64,000 nt of DNA, taken from NCBI GenBank assembly GCA_964036155.1, contig OZ038422.1, positions 84,777,201 to 84,841,200 of the forward strand. The letters are read 5' to 3'. The stretch's first letter is position 1. Each line of letters starts with the position of its first letter. This DNA is from Diploscapter coronatus (taxonomy: Eukaryota; Nematoda; Chromadorea; Rhabditida; Rhabditidae). The notes below the pieces were generated by a model. The model made no database searches. It worked only from the letters and a program-made list of their open reading frames with translations, and was not told the DNA's origin. A program made the position numbers and the translations under genes. Positions 48,101-58,877 of the stretch are shown here, piece by piece.

Positions 48101-51100
48101 AAGTTTGTCTTTCTTTTCAGTGGCTAAACCCGGGTTCCCTTGCGATAGCACGACTCAGTGCGTGAATTGTTCGGCCTGTATTAATTCGTATTGTCAGTGT
48201 CCCGAAGGGTTGGCTTTGGTTGGCGATGCTTGCGTTAGCCCGGCTGATGGTTGGTTTTTTTTTACTTTGAACGCTTTTTTATTATTTTTAATGGCGTCCT
48301 ATAATGCCTTTTATTTATGATAACGTCATATTTTTATGAATAGCGCTATATCATAAAGATAGTCGTTATATTCCTAAAATATGACATCATTCGTGATACA
48401 AATAAAGGCGTTACATAAAAGAATAGCGCCCTATGACGCCTTTTGTTGAAGTCCAGCTTTTAGCGCGTAACTGTGTCTCGTCCTTGCAATGTCCAAGTGG
48501 TGCCCATTGCGTGAAAGGCCAGTGCAGATGTCTGGCCGGTCTGGCCCCGTCCCGTTTCGGTTTTTGTATACCCATAAATTACGGTATGAAAATTAGCATA
48601 TTCCGAAAAAAAATGTCGATTTCAGCCGACCCCGGTACGTCCTGTGCTTTTGGCGAGGAATGCAGGGGAAATTCGCATTGCGCTGAAGGTCTATGCGTCT
48701 GCAACGATGGACTATATTTGATTGACAACCGATGTGAACCGAGTCCTGGTAAATTAAAAAAAAAAAAAACAAACAAATTCGAAGAAAAATCCGTCGGTAG
48801 ACAAAGAGCTGTGAATTTCTAACAAAAATTCTCTAACTCTAACAAAAAACCTAACTTCTGCATGAAAATTGAAAATAACTCTACTAACCAACACGATCCT
48901 TCTTATAGAAACCATATCGGAAAATTCTATAAGTTCTGGATCGAGAAAGAGAAGGCAGATTTTGTCAAATGATCGAAGTTTTCTGGACCGGATTTTGAGG
49001 GCCGTCGAAAATTCCGTAGAGTGGAGTGGCGTTGGTGCGGGGGAACGATGCAGTGGCAATGTGAAATGTGTCGATGGGGCTTTGTGCGTAAACAATTACT
49101 GTCGATGCATTTCTGGAGTCTATGTACAGGTAAAGTTTAATTTTATTTTAACTTAGAAACACTTCATATCCTAAACACAACTCATAATATCGTATATCGA
49201 GAAATCCATAATATAAAAGTCGTGCATTAAATTTTTGGAGGTTGGATTATTTCATATGTCCACAAGATTTCTAAAATTCCTGGTAATTTTAGACCGGTCA
49301 AGCCTGTATCCTGAGAAATCGCAGTAAGAAGCTTTCTATTTTTTCTGAAACTGGAATTTTTGCTTAAGTTGCCGGCCCTATCGCCTCTGTGGGTGCATAT
49401 TGCTCTCCCGGTACTTTTTGTGATGGCGGGGCGAGTTGCATCAGAACCATATGCACTTGCCAGTCTACGCACCGAAATGAAAATGGAATTTGTGTTAGGA
49501 TATTAGGTATTCGATTTTATATCATTCGCAAATTAAAGCTTATGCATTATTATTGATAAAGATCAGCTTTTCCCCTTATCGTTAAAACTGAGTTGACCAA
49601 ATGTATGTTCAGCCAACCCATCTGAGAGCTGTGCTAATGGTGAACGATGTACTGGTGGCTCAGTTTGCCTATCGTCAATTTGTACCTGTCCTTCGCACAC
49701 AACATTGGTCGACAACACTGAATGCGTACCGTCGTTCCCGAACCCTATTCAACGTAGGACAATGTATTATTGTTGATGCCAAAATCTGGCAGTCGAAAAT
49801 CAAAGGGGGAAGAATGGATTTTAGACGCCAGTCTTTCTCCCTTTCGCGTGCTATTTCTCGATTTTCTAATCGCTAGAAATAGCTGCGCGCCCCACTTGGC
49901 ATGTTTCTCAGATTTGGGCATCAGCAATACTGAATTTCGAAAAAAAAAAGTATATATATGCGAAATATTTAGGCTCTCCCGGTCTAAATTGTATGAATAA
50001 TCCGAATGTGTGTACCGGCGGTTCGTATTGTTTCAACGGCGTTTGTGCGTGCCCAATAGGTCAAGTCCCAGTAAACGGCGTGTGCTCCGCATCTGGAACC
50101 AGTCCTACCGTATCCCCAACTGGGACTACTGCTTATGGTACTTTTAAATATTCTGATTTTTCCCCATTCCTGTAATTTAGCCAAGCCTGGTGAACCCTGC
50201 ATTCAAGGCACTACTACCTGCACTGGAAATTCCATTTGTGCCAATAATTTCTGCGTCTGTCCCGGTGGAGAGCAGATTAGGTATTTTCTTGAGGATTACT
50301 GTAGTTACAGCAAGATTTTCCACTTTTAGGGACGGAGTGTGTATTTCCGTGGATTCGCAAGCGGACCCTGGTGAAATGTGTCAAACCGGCATCACAACTT
50401 GCACCGGAAACAGCATTTGTACGCAAGGAGTGTGCAGGTGCTCCTCCGGCCAGGTATGTGTTTAAGGGTTTAATTTGAAACAAATTTCAAACCTTTTCAG
50501 ATAGCCCTAAACGGGCAATGCGCTAAGATTATCGGTCAAGGGAATTTGGCTTATCCTTTAGTCAGGGATACAGGATGTAACCCGGTTTGTGGTCAGTATT
50601 CACAATGCGTTGAGGGACAGTGTATGTGCAATCAGGTAGCGTTCTTTTAAATTAAATATATAAGACCCTAAGTTCTTAGGGCTACGGCTACTCAAATGGT
50701 CTTTGTCAGCCTAATTCCTGCAACCCACCCTGCCCTCAGTTTTCATCATGCAACCCCGGAGGATACTGTAGTTGCAATACAGTAATCAGAGTATCCAAAA
50801 TTTGTTTAAAAATCATTCTACCTTTAGGGTTACTCATATAACAATGGTCTGTGCATGCCGAGCAATACCTATCAAAATACCGGCTGTAATAATAACTGCG
50901 GTCAATACTCTTATTGTCAAAATAATCAGTGTAATTGTGTTCCGGTATGCTAGCTTTCAGCCTCGACTCTTCGAGTCATTAATTTTCAGGGCTATTCGAT
51001 GAATGCAGGACAATGTTTGCCGGCTATAACTTCGAATTCGGTAAACTCTTGCAATCCCCCGTGTGGAAATAATGCCTATTGTCAGCAGAACGAATGTTAC

Positions 51101-54100
51101 TGTAATCAGGTAGAACTAGCATAAATTACGATATTTTGAAGCTGATCCCCACTTATTTAGGGCTATTCAATGCAAAGTGGAGCGTGTTTACCGTCATGCA
51201 ACCCTCCCTGTCCCCAAAATTCCTACTGTATGAAGAGTTATTGCTATTGTAATCCGGTAACTTAACCCTTAAAAAATTGAATAAATAAAAGTTTTAGGGC
51301 TACCAAGATTCGGGCGGCTCGTGCATCCCCCAAAATTCGGTCTATTCTTCGAGTTCTTGCAATCCATCATGCGGCCAAAATTCCTATTGCTATCAAGGCT
51401 CGTGCAACTGCAATTCGGTATGAAATTAACATCAATTTAAATCCGAATAAATAAAAGTTTTAGGGCTACCAAAATTCGGGAGGCTCGTGCGTCCCCCAAA
51501 ATTCGGTCTATTCTTCGAGTTCTTGTAACCCACCATGTGGCCAAAATTCCTATTGCTATCAAGGCTCGTGCAACTGCAATTCGGTATGAAATTAACATAA
51601 AGTTGAATTAAATTCAATACCCTAATTTTAGGGCTACCAATTGAATTCGGGAGTGTGTCAAAGTCAACAGAACCAGTGTGATCCCCCATGTGGTTCATAT
51701 GCGTCTTGTCAACAGGGCTCGTGTTATTGTAACCAGGTAAATATTTTATCCCTTTTCTAGAGTGTTCGCTCTCTTTCAGGGATATGCCTTGTCTAACGGT
51801 CAGTGTCAGCCCTCGTGCTCCCCCTCTTGCCAGCCAAACTGCAATCAAAATTGTCAACCTTCACTACTGCAAAATGACGCGGTTGTTTCACCGTGTAGGC
51901 CCTACATACAGTTATCATAAAAATAGCATATAAGTCATTGTTATCATTATAGGCATTCATCTGAACCACATAAGTAGCCCTAAGATTAGTATAAAAAATT
52001 AATAACAGTAATCTTTAAACTCACTTAAGTTATAGGGTATAACGTCTTTAAACCATCATAAAGGAAAGTACAGCACCTCTAAATGAATTAGCATATTCAG
52101 TCTTCGGCATGCCGGGTCAGCAGTGCGACATGCGGCCGGGGGCAATGATGTGTCGATCGCAGTCGCTATGCGTGAACAACCGATGCATATGCCCAAACAA
52201 CCTAGTGCTATCAAACAATCAATGCGTACAGTTTGCCGGCAACGCGTATCCCGGACAAAGCTGCCAAACGCCCGGCACTATTTGTAAAGGTAAGTATGAA
52301 AATTAGACACTTTGGGTAGCCTTAAAAGTACGATATCTAAGATAGGTAATCATAAAAACTATATATATAACAATAATAATGCGTTTCTCCAAACCATCAT
52401 TGTTTGAATATCTTAGAACTCTAATCTACTTCTTAAATATAATAAAGATTATTTTTCTGTTTTTAAATAATATTATATTATACCTTAGGAGGTTCTTCCT
52501 GTGCCCCAAACAACTTATGCGTTTGTGAGCCAAATTACTCTATATTCAATGGCGAATGTGTGCCAAGTTCCCTGCCCACCCCACCACCATACGCATTCGA
52601 ATTGAGACCGGGTACTGTAAACTTTATTGTTTTAAATTGACATAAAACAATTTTAGGCCAATCTTGTGACCCCCGCTGTGAATTCGAGCCTTGTCTGCAA
52701 AAATGTGGCGGCAACTCATTATGCGTTAACGGAGTTTGTACCTGCCCTCTCGGCAGTGTTGAAGTTTCCGGTTCTTGTATTATCGTGTCTGCATATCAGG
52801 TAATCAATTTTATCGTTTTCTATATGATATCCTACCCTGTATCTCCCACCAAATTTGCGCTCCCCCAATTTTTCTCGCTTTTTTACTCGTCTCTTTATTC
52901 GTTTGCCTATCTCTTACCTAACAATGCTAACTAAATATACAAAATGATTTCTAGGAAAGAGTTGAAGTCTTTGCCAAGTGATTTGAGGATACTCAATGCA
53001 CTATCACTACGACCAAAGTTGTTTGTCCCTACATCTCGTTTTTAGCTCAATGTCTAGGAAAAGTGACGTGAGAGAGTGGAAAAGGAGAAGAAGAAGAAAC
53101 GGGAAAATTGGAGGGGAGCGAAAATTAGATGGAAAATACACAGGGTATCACCATTCATCATCTTCATTTAATATGGTCAGTTGTAAGATCATCGAAATAT
53201 GTTTAAATAGATCAAATAAAAGCTCATGATGTTTATTTTTTTATAATTTAGGAACTCTTCCTAGTTTTAAATGATCGTGTATTTCAGACTGATACCGGTA
53301 ACTGCCTGAATAACTCGTGTCTCCAGCCTATCACTCAGCGACTATCTATGGATGGTGGCTCGGGAAGCGCTAGACCTGGTGACCCTTGCGACGTCAACAG
53401 TAAATGCGTCGGGGGGAGTACCTGTTTGATCGGCACCTGTACTTGTGAGCAAGGTTACGTACCGAGGTAAATTTATACCTTTTCTTAAAAAATTAGCATA
53501 AATTCGGAAACGATTGATTAAAATTTGACAATTAAAATCTAGTTTAAGGTAATCTTTAAAATAGCCTTAGTCCTGAAATGTTTCAACTCACTTCACAGAT
53601 TAAGTCTACAATAAAGTTGAATTAAATATTTCCAGCTTCGACCGCTCGTCGTGCGTATTGTCATCTTCATTGCCGAGAATAGCGTTCCGATCCTATTCCG
53701 AAGACGGCTGCACAATGGACTCTGAGTGCTCTGGCGGTGCTTTATGTGTAAATCGAAGGTGCGCATGTAGACGGGGCTTGCATTATATCGAAGGAAAATG
53801 CGTGCCCTTCAAATGGGTAAGTTAGCCTTCATCAACTATTTATTTATTTATTAAGTTATAAAAGCTACTTTGTAAATGAAAGGATAGGCTGATCTTCACG
53901 CGAAGTTGAATTTAAGTAAAAATAAATTATTTTATTATTAAGAGAAAACATCATATTTCCTGAGATATTCACTATTTCTTGTGAACGCTTCTTAAACACC
54001 AAATGAAAAATTTTCCTAAATATTTTTTAATAAACAAATTCAGGCCTACCCTGGATCGATCTGTAACACAACTTGCACGCTCGGGTCGGTTTGTCGGAAA

Positions 54101-57100
54101 AATTTCTGCGTCTGTCACGCAGGCCATACTACCAATTCGACGGGACACTGTGTGCCTTATGCGAAAACTGACACGAGTGCTGGTAAGTTTGGATCAAATT
54201 TGTTTTCAGAAAAAAACAACACATATTTTAGCAAAAAATTCAGAATATATCATTTTCAGGCGAAAAAATTCGAAAAATTTATTTCGGAAAATAGACTTCA
54301 AGGGAAAAAAAACATGTTTTCAGCCCTACCCGGAGCAGAATGCACTTCAACGAACACGATTTGCGAGGGCGGTTCAGTATGTAGCGACAAATATTGCCTG
54401 TGCCTACCCCCGACCTTCAATACCGGAAATGGAAGTTGCAATTCGCAAAAACTAACTCTAAACTTGGAGTTTAGATCTTATCCAAGTAAGAGAATCTAAC
54501 AAATTTTAGAGAAAAACCCAAACAAATTCCAGAGTTAGGCGACTCCTGTTCACTTCAATCTGACTGTAAAATGCCTAATTCAACCTGCATCGACTATAAA
54601 TGTGATTGCATTGAGAATTTCGAGAAGATCAATGATAGGTGCCAGGGGAAAACTCAGAAACGTAAGCCAACAAACGTATGAAAAATATTGAAATTCCATA
54701 TTGTACACAATCATGAAATTCAAAGTTTTTCAAAAATAATTTTTCATATTCTAGGTTTCGTCGTCATTAGACTTCTCAAAACTCGACCCGCAAAAAAGCT
54801 TATCTTTTCGAGAGAAGAAAAGAATACATGCTCTCTTACTCTCTCAGTATTACATACTATTCTTCCTGCGGGTCGAGTTTTGAGAAGTCTGATCACCATA
54901 CAATTTTACATATGAACTTTGAAACTTAGAAAAAAAAACGTTTAGCAAAATTATGTCGATCTTTCCGAGACTGTGATTCTCCAAGAATTTGTGATTCGGA
55001 CGGCCATTGTAAATGCCCGTTTACTATGGATGATATCAATGGCGTTTGTCTTTACAGGAACAATACCGGTAATTTTGCACCTAGATTTGTTTTTAATTAG
55101 AATATTCAGTCCCACCTGGCTCCTTTTGCGATAAAAACGTAAAGTGTGGTGAAAACTCGGAATGTGTTGATCATGTCTGTGTAATACCATCTAACCAACG
55201 TAATCATTTCATTTCATTAATAACTGAAGCAACGCAATGCCGCACGATCTAATGGACGTGTTCTTTCTCTCCCTTTTCCTAAATATTTTTTATTTTAATA
55301 TCTTACAATGACCAGTTCTATAATATAAAGTCAAAATTAGAGATAACCGCAATTTTCATCTGTACTATATTATACAGATATGGTGATAGCATTACTAAAA
55401 TTTTACTAATTACAGTAATCCCTGTTGGTAAACCCTGTACTAACCACGACGCTTGTGCGCATGGTGCAATTTGTCGTAACAACTTGTGTGTTTGTGAAAG
55501 GGGCGTGTCCGCCGACGGTATAAACTGCAAAGGGATGACACGGAAGCGAGGTCATCTAAGCTCCGCCCACTTTTAACCAAACTCAACATTTCGAACTTGA
55601 TTTTAGATAACAACAGAAGGATGCCACCCCCTAAGAATGAGAACCTAACGGCCTGCCCGAGCGATGGTTCCTGCGCTCTACCACACTGTTATTGCTCTAG
55701 GTATTAGATAAAGCGTGGATATTTAGAGAGTTCGTATACCCCTTTTGCAGATCCGGCATGGAGATCCCAGGCGGTTTGGAGAGGAAGGAGACCCCGCAAA
55801 TGATAGTTCTGACATTTTCTGGGCCTATTACCGGTATTGTTTAAATCGAAATTTCAACTTATAGCTAAAATTTAGATAGAGTCATCAACATTTACAAGTC
55901 TTTATTCGATGGAAAGGTTGGTTCAATCGGAAATTTGTTGAAAGTTTTCATTTTTAGTTGAGAAACCCTAATGGCTGCCCTATCAGAGGAACATTCTTTA
56001 TTTCGCATCAGTTTAATAACTATGACCAGGTGATTCAATTGAATTTTTAAAGAGGTCTATGAAATGTTATAATTAAAAAAACATGAAATGAAATTATTTA
56101 TTAGAATCAAACGTGAAATATTACCGATTGGGAGAGAACGCCGATATTCAAAAATTACGTTATTCGTCTTTCTATGCGACTTACTATTTCGCTCGTTCAA
56201 ATTCGATTTCTTATTGCTGCATGAATATATCGGCTTTCTCGCCAATTAACGCTAACTTGAGGGTAACTAGTGCAGAAAGCCCAAAATTTTATTATTAAAA
56301 AAACGAATATATGAAATTCAGACTCAATGGGTGCATAGTCGCGGTGGGGAGATTGCCGTGCATTCCATCACGTCTGAAGTCCTTCGAGACAAATCCTCTG
56401 AACGATGGCGTCACGAAATGGCCGGCATGCGGGATTCCCTACGAGCATTCAGCTATGCCGAAAAAGAGAGCGTAAAAGGCATCCGGGCGCCTCATCTAAT
56501 ATTGGGAGGTAGGGGGATATATTGGATCGTAAAGTATTATAATAGTTGATGGAGACCAACTTTTTATATTCGAAAAAGAATGAAGAAAATTCGTAGAGCG
56601 TTGTGATTTTTTTTTATGAAGATCAGCCTTTTCATGCCAAAATAGGATATATGAAATCCTCCTTAAATTTCAGGAGACGATCAGTTTGAAATGATGGAGC
56701 GAAACGAGTTCGAATACGACAGCTCGATGCCTGTCTCGAATGGACCCTATTGGCCTCAGACGCTGGATCACTCGATTTCCTGGGATTGTGGGGAGCAAAG
56801 ATGCCCCAAGAAACCGCACAAAGGGATCTGGGAAATCCCCATTCAGGTAATAGGGGAGATATATGAAATTTCAATATATCTTGTAGTTTCGGATAAAACA
56901 TAGGGCATTAAAATCAGATATCATAAGGCACAAAATATTTTTTTAAATATATGAAATCCGAAATTCCAGATGCTCCAAGGTAGCGACGGAATGTGGAAAG
57001 AGTCTGCGATTAAAACGATCAAGGTCAGAAAAAATGTTTCTTTTTCTTTAATTTAAATTTCAGCCCTATGACACGAAAATCACGATCAAGCAATTCCTAC

Positions 57101-57835
57101 AGCGGAATTTCTACAGGAATTACAAGTCCAACCGAGCCCCATTTGTGCTGAACGCCGACGCCGAGTGGCTGAATTACGCTCCGGATAACCAAGTCGCTGA
57201 GGCATTAGAGGAATGGCTACAAGACGTAGGACACTATTTATTTTGATTAACGCCACAATGCTATTTGAACATCTTAATGCAGGCAAATATTTAGCGTCTA
57301 CTAGATTATAGTTCAATTTATCTTTATTATTGAAATACAGTATTCAATTACCATCGCGCAGATCACATATTTTTGTTCATAGCTAATTATGTGATGTGCC
57401 AAAACATTATTTTTTGAATAGTAAAAGAATTCAGGTGTTGAATAAAACGGACGTCTACGTCGTGACGAACTCCCAATTGATATCCTGGATGAAGAATCCG
57501 AAGAAAGTCGACGACGTCAGACAATTCAGGGCGTGGCAGTGCAACTTCCTGCTGAACGACCATGTCCACCCCTGCGAGGTAATGATGTTTAATTTTAAAA
57601 AAAGTTAATCTTCACGAAAATTAACATATTAAATATGAAGATCAACTTTTCTCACGATTAAAAACTCGTAAAATGACACAATATGTATTAAAAGTGTGCG
57701 TTACAGAATCCCTCGGTCTGTTCGTACGCTCCTTCTTCTGGTCTGCGGTACGCGCACTCGTTCCGCGTTTGCGGATCCTGCCCCAAATCCTATCCTTGGA
57801 TTGAAGATCCCCTTGGAACTCGGCAATTATCGTGA
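39134..57835 (+). CDS. giant secreted EB-module protein with C-terminal polysaccharide-deacetylase-like domain
   Basis: About 77 exons keep one frame from a signal peptide ([18 protein letters not shown]) to a TGA at 57833, about 3,100 residues. An in-frame ATG at 39023 would add 37 residues. Most exons encode one EB-type module: C..G..C..G.C.C..G....G.C (e.g. [28 protein letters not shown]), usually opening with PG..C. An array of GY-starting exons (50680-51894) follows, then more EB modules. The last nine exons encode a chitin/polysaccharide-deacetylase fold ([51 protein letters not shown]). Worm chitin-deacetylase-like proteins with EB modules are known; this resembles C. elegans F48E3.8 (from memory). 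The likely role is in cuticle, pharyngeal lining or eggshell matrix. An in-frame stop after exon 51780-51894 could allow a shorter isoform. One junction, near 43550, is ambiguous. Confidence 0.8.
39433..39462. repeat. AT dinucleotide microsatellite
   Basis: A (TA)n run lies in intron 2 of the giant gene. Similar short AT runs occur at about 8590 and 41948. Confidence 0.8.
40482..40691. mobile_element. MITE-like element, family E
   Basis: 210 bp with ends TATTGTCAATGGTCGATTG and AATCGGTCATCGACAATA, and TA at both borders. The core includes GCGAAGTGTGCATTGCG and TTCTTGAGAATCAATGAAG. It is almost identical to the copy at 62694 and lies in intron 4 of the giant gene. Confidence 0.9.
42285..42497. 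mobile_element. MITE-like element, family E
   Basis: The ends TATTGTCAATGACCGATTG and ATCGGTCATTGACAA are inverted. It is more diverged than the other two copies (e.g. CATTGCGTGTATGCAC in the core) and lies in another intron of the same gene. Confidence 0.88.
46857..47006. mobile_element. MITE-like element, family D
   Basis: The ends TATCGTTGATTGGAGAGCG and GTTCTCTTCCAATCAATA are inverted. The core is TTCATGCAGCAATTGGAAAT. It is intronic in the giant gene. Confidence 0.85.
48944..48955 (+). other. furin-type cleavage site in the giant protein
   Basis: The codons encode RKRR followed by Q in an otherwise EB-poor linker ([15 protein letters not shown]). This fits a proprotein-convertase site that could split the secreted precursor about 1,600 residues in. 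Processing is inference. Confidence 0.45.
49768..49929. mobile_element. MITE-like element, family B
   Basis: The ends are TATTGTTGATGCCAAAATCTGG and CAGATTTGGGCATCAGCAATA. The core CTAATCGCTAGAAATAGCTG is shared with the copy at 1668. It is intronic in the giant gene. Confidence 0.85.
50680..51894 (+). repeat. array of GY-starting Cys-rich exons
   Basis: Eight consecutive phase-0 exons of 96-120 bases begin with a Gly-aromatic pair (GYGY, GYSY, GYSM, GYSM, GYQD, GYQN, GYQL, GYAL), each after a TTAG or TTCAG acceptor. Each carries one module of the pattern C.P.C..N.YC....C.C followed by an intron. The uniform phase allows exons to be duplicated or lost without frame damage. Confidence 0.85.
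51298..51583 (+). repeat. recent tandem exon duplication
   Basis: The exons 51298-51417 and 51464-51583 are both 120 bases and differ at only a handful of positions ([12 protein letters not shown] versus [17 protein letters not shown] versus NPPCG). The upstream introns end identically in GAATAAATAAAAGTTTTAG, so the duplicated unit is 166 bases, exon plus intron. Confidence 0.92.
52843..53146. repeat. long imperfect fold-back in an intron
   Basis: The left arm contains TTGCGCTCCCCCAATTTT; the right arm contains AAAATTGGAGGGGAGCGAAA. It lies within the intron 52800-53287 of the giant gene and resembles the design of the element at 61777. Confidence 0.6.
54769..54890. mobile_element. inverted-repeat element with perfect 23-bp arms
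   Basis: The arms start AGACTTCTCAAAACTCGACC and end GGTCGAGTTTTGAGAAGTCT, exact reverse complements over 23 bases, around a 76-base centre. It is intronic (54662-54945). No other copy was seen in the window. Confidence 0.8.
55751..57835 (+). other. polysaccharide-deacetylase-like domain with altered metal-site motifs
   Basis: Exons from 55751 on encode the C-terminal domain. Where active family members have TFDD, this has TFSG ([13 protein letters not shown]). Where they have a His-Ser-x-x-His motif, this has HSITS ([11 protein letters not shown]). Later motifs are kept: [36 protein letters not shown]. The fold is therefore recognisable but the catalytic Asp, the metal Asp and one metal His are replaced. 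Confidence 0.8.
56119..56252. mobile_element. MITE-like element, family D (reverse orientation)
   Basis: TTACCGATTGGGAGAGAACG at the left and TTCTCGCCAATTAACGC at the right. The core GCGACTTACTATTTCGC and AATTCGATTTC is the reverse complement of the other copies. It lies in the intron 56030-56321 inside the deacetylase-like domain, so the apparent open frame here is not coding. Confidence 0.8.
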
Positions 57836-58877
57836 TCTAATTTCAAATTTTTACCGATTTTTGAAAATTCATCCACTTTTCCTCCTTTCCAACACTATTT
57901 CATCTCGATATTGAATGAAGTTTCCAAAAATCAATTCACCTAGGTTGAATCCAACGTAGGCGTGGCCTGGATCAAAATTCAACTTGGGTATTGTTTCCTC
58001 TATAGATTGTGCCTAGCGTGTGTGTCTTCAAGTGTATCTCATTTTATACCCGAGACTTTTCATTTACGTGCTGAAGCATAGACCTCCAAGCCCGTTTTCG
58101 ATACTGCACAATATCGATGAGAAATCTCGACGTCATGTTTTTCAGATGATATATCGATCTATCTGAGTTTTAACCTATATGCTATGCTTATCTTTATCTG
58201 TTATCTCTATCGTATCAGTTTTCATGCATGTTTTCTCTCGTTTCTTAAGCAGTCGGAAATATCCGCTCTTTCTTTCTCCATACTCTCTAACAATATCCAT
58301 TTCCACTCTTACCCTTTGAAAAGTTTTGCCGTTAGACTTTCTCATTTCAAGAGCCCTCTCCCCGCCTCCTATATTTTCTTTATCGTCTCGCTGTTTGCTC
58401 AACTTTGTATCATCATCATTTCCGAAAAGACGATTCATCAAGACTCGTAGAATTTGATTTGTAGATCTCCCCTTTCGAAATAGTAGAAGAGCCTCCTATT
58501 TTTCATATAAGACAGAGGGGTCTTCCACTATTTCTAAACCATCTACAAATTTAATATAAGCTTTCAATGATGAATTCATCTAACAAAGACTTCTTATTAT
58601 AATTTCATTCGTAGATCCCCTTTCGAAATATTAGAAGATCCTTATGTTTAAATTGTAGATTTAGGAGATCTTCTATTATTTTATATACAATATTTATTTT
58701 ATACCATACTTGTCTGAATCATAGTTGTTTTGAATGTCCTCAGTTTTCATACAGCCTAAGGGTCTTTTTATTATTTTGAAATATATGAAATAAAGATTTT
58801 AAGATATATTATCTATGGATTTAATAGTTTAAATGGTCGATACCCAAGGTCGGATCTCATATCGAGTACCAATTAGG
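57836..58877. other. intergenic region
   Basis: 1 kb between the giant gene and the receptor gene on the same strand. It holds three TTATC (GATA-type) cores near 58190-58207 and a repeated GTAGATCCCCTTTCGAAATA-like unit at about 58463 and 58614. No gene is supported. Confidence 0.5.

Noticed and set aside
56104..56298. Open frame within the deacetylase-like region that looks like an extra exon
   Set aside because: The sequence is a reversed family D MITE, and skipping it joins NNYDQ to [10 protein letters not shown] exactly as the family requires.
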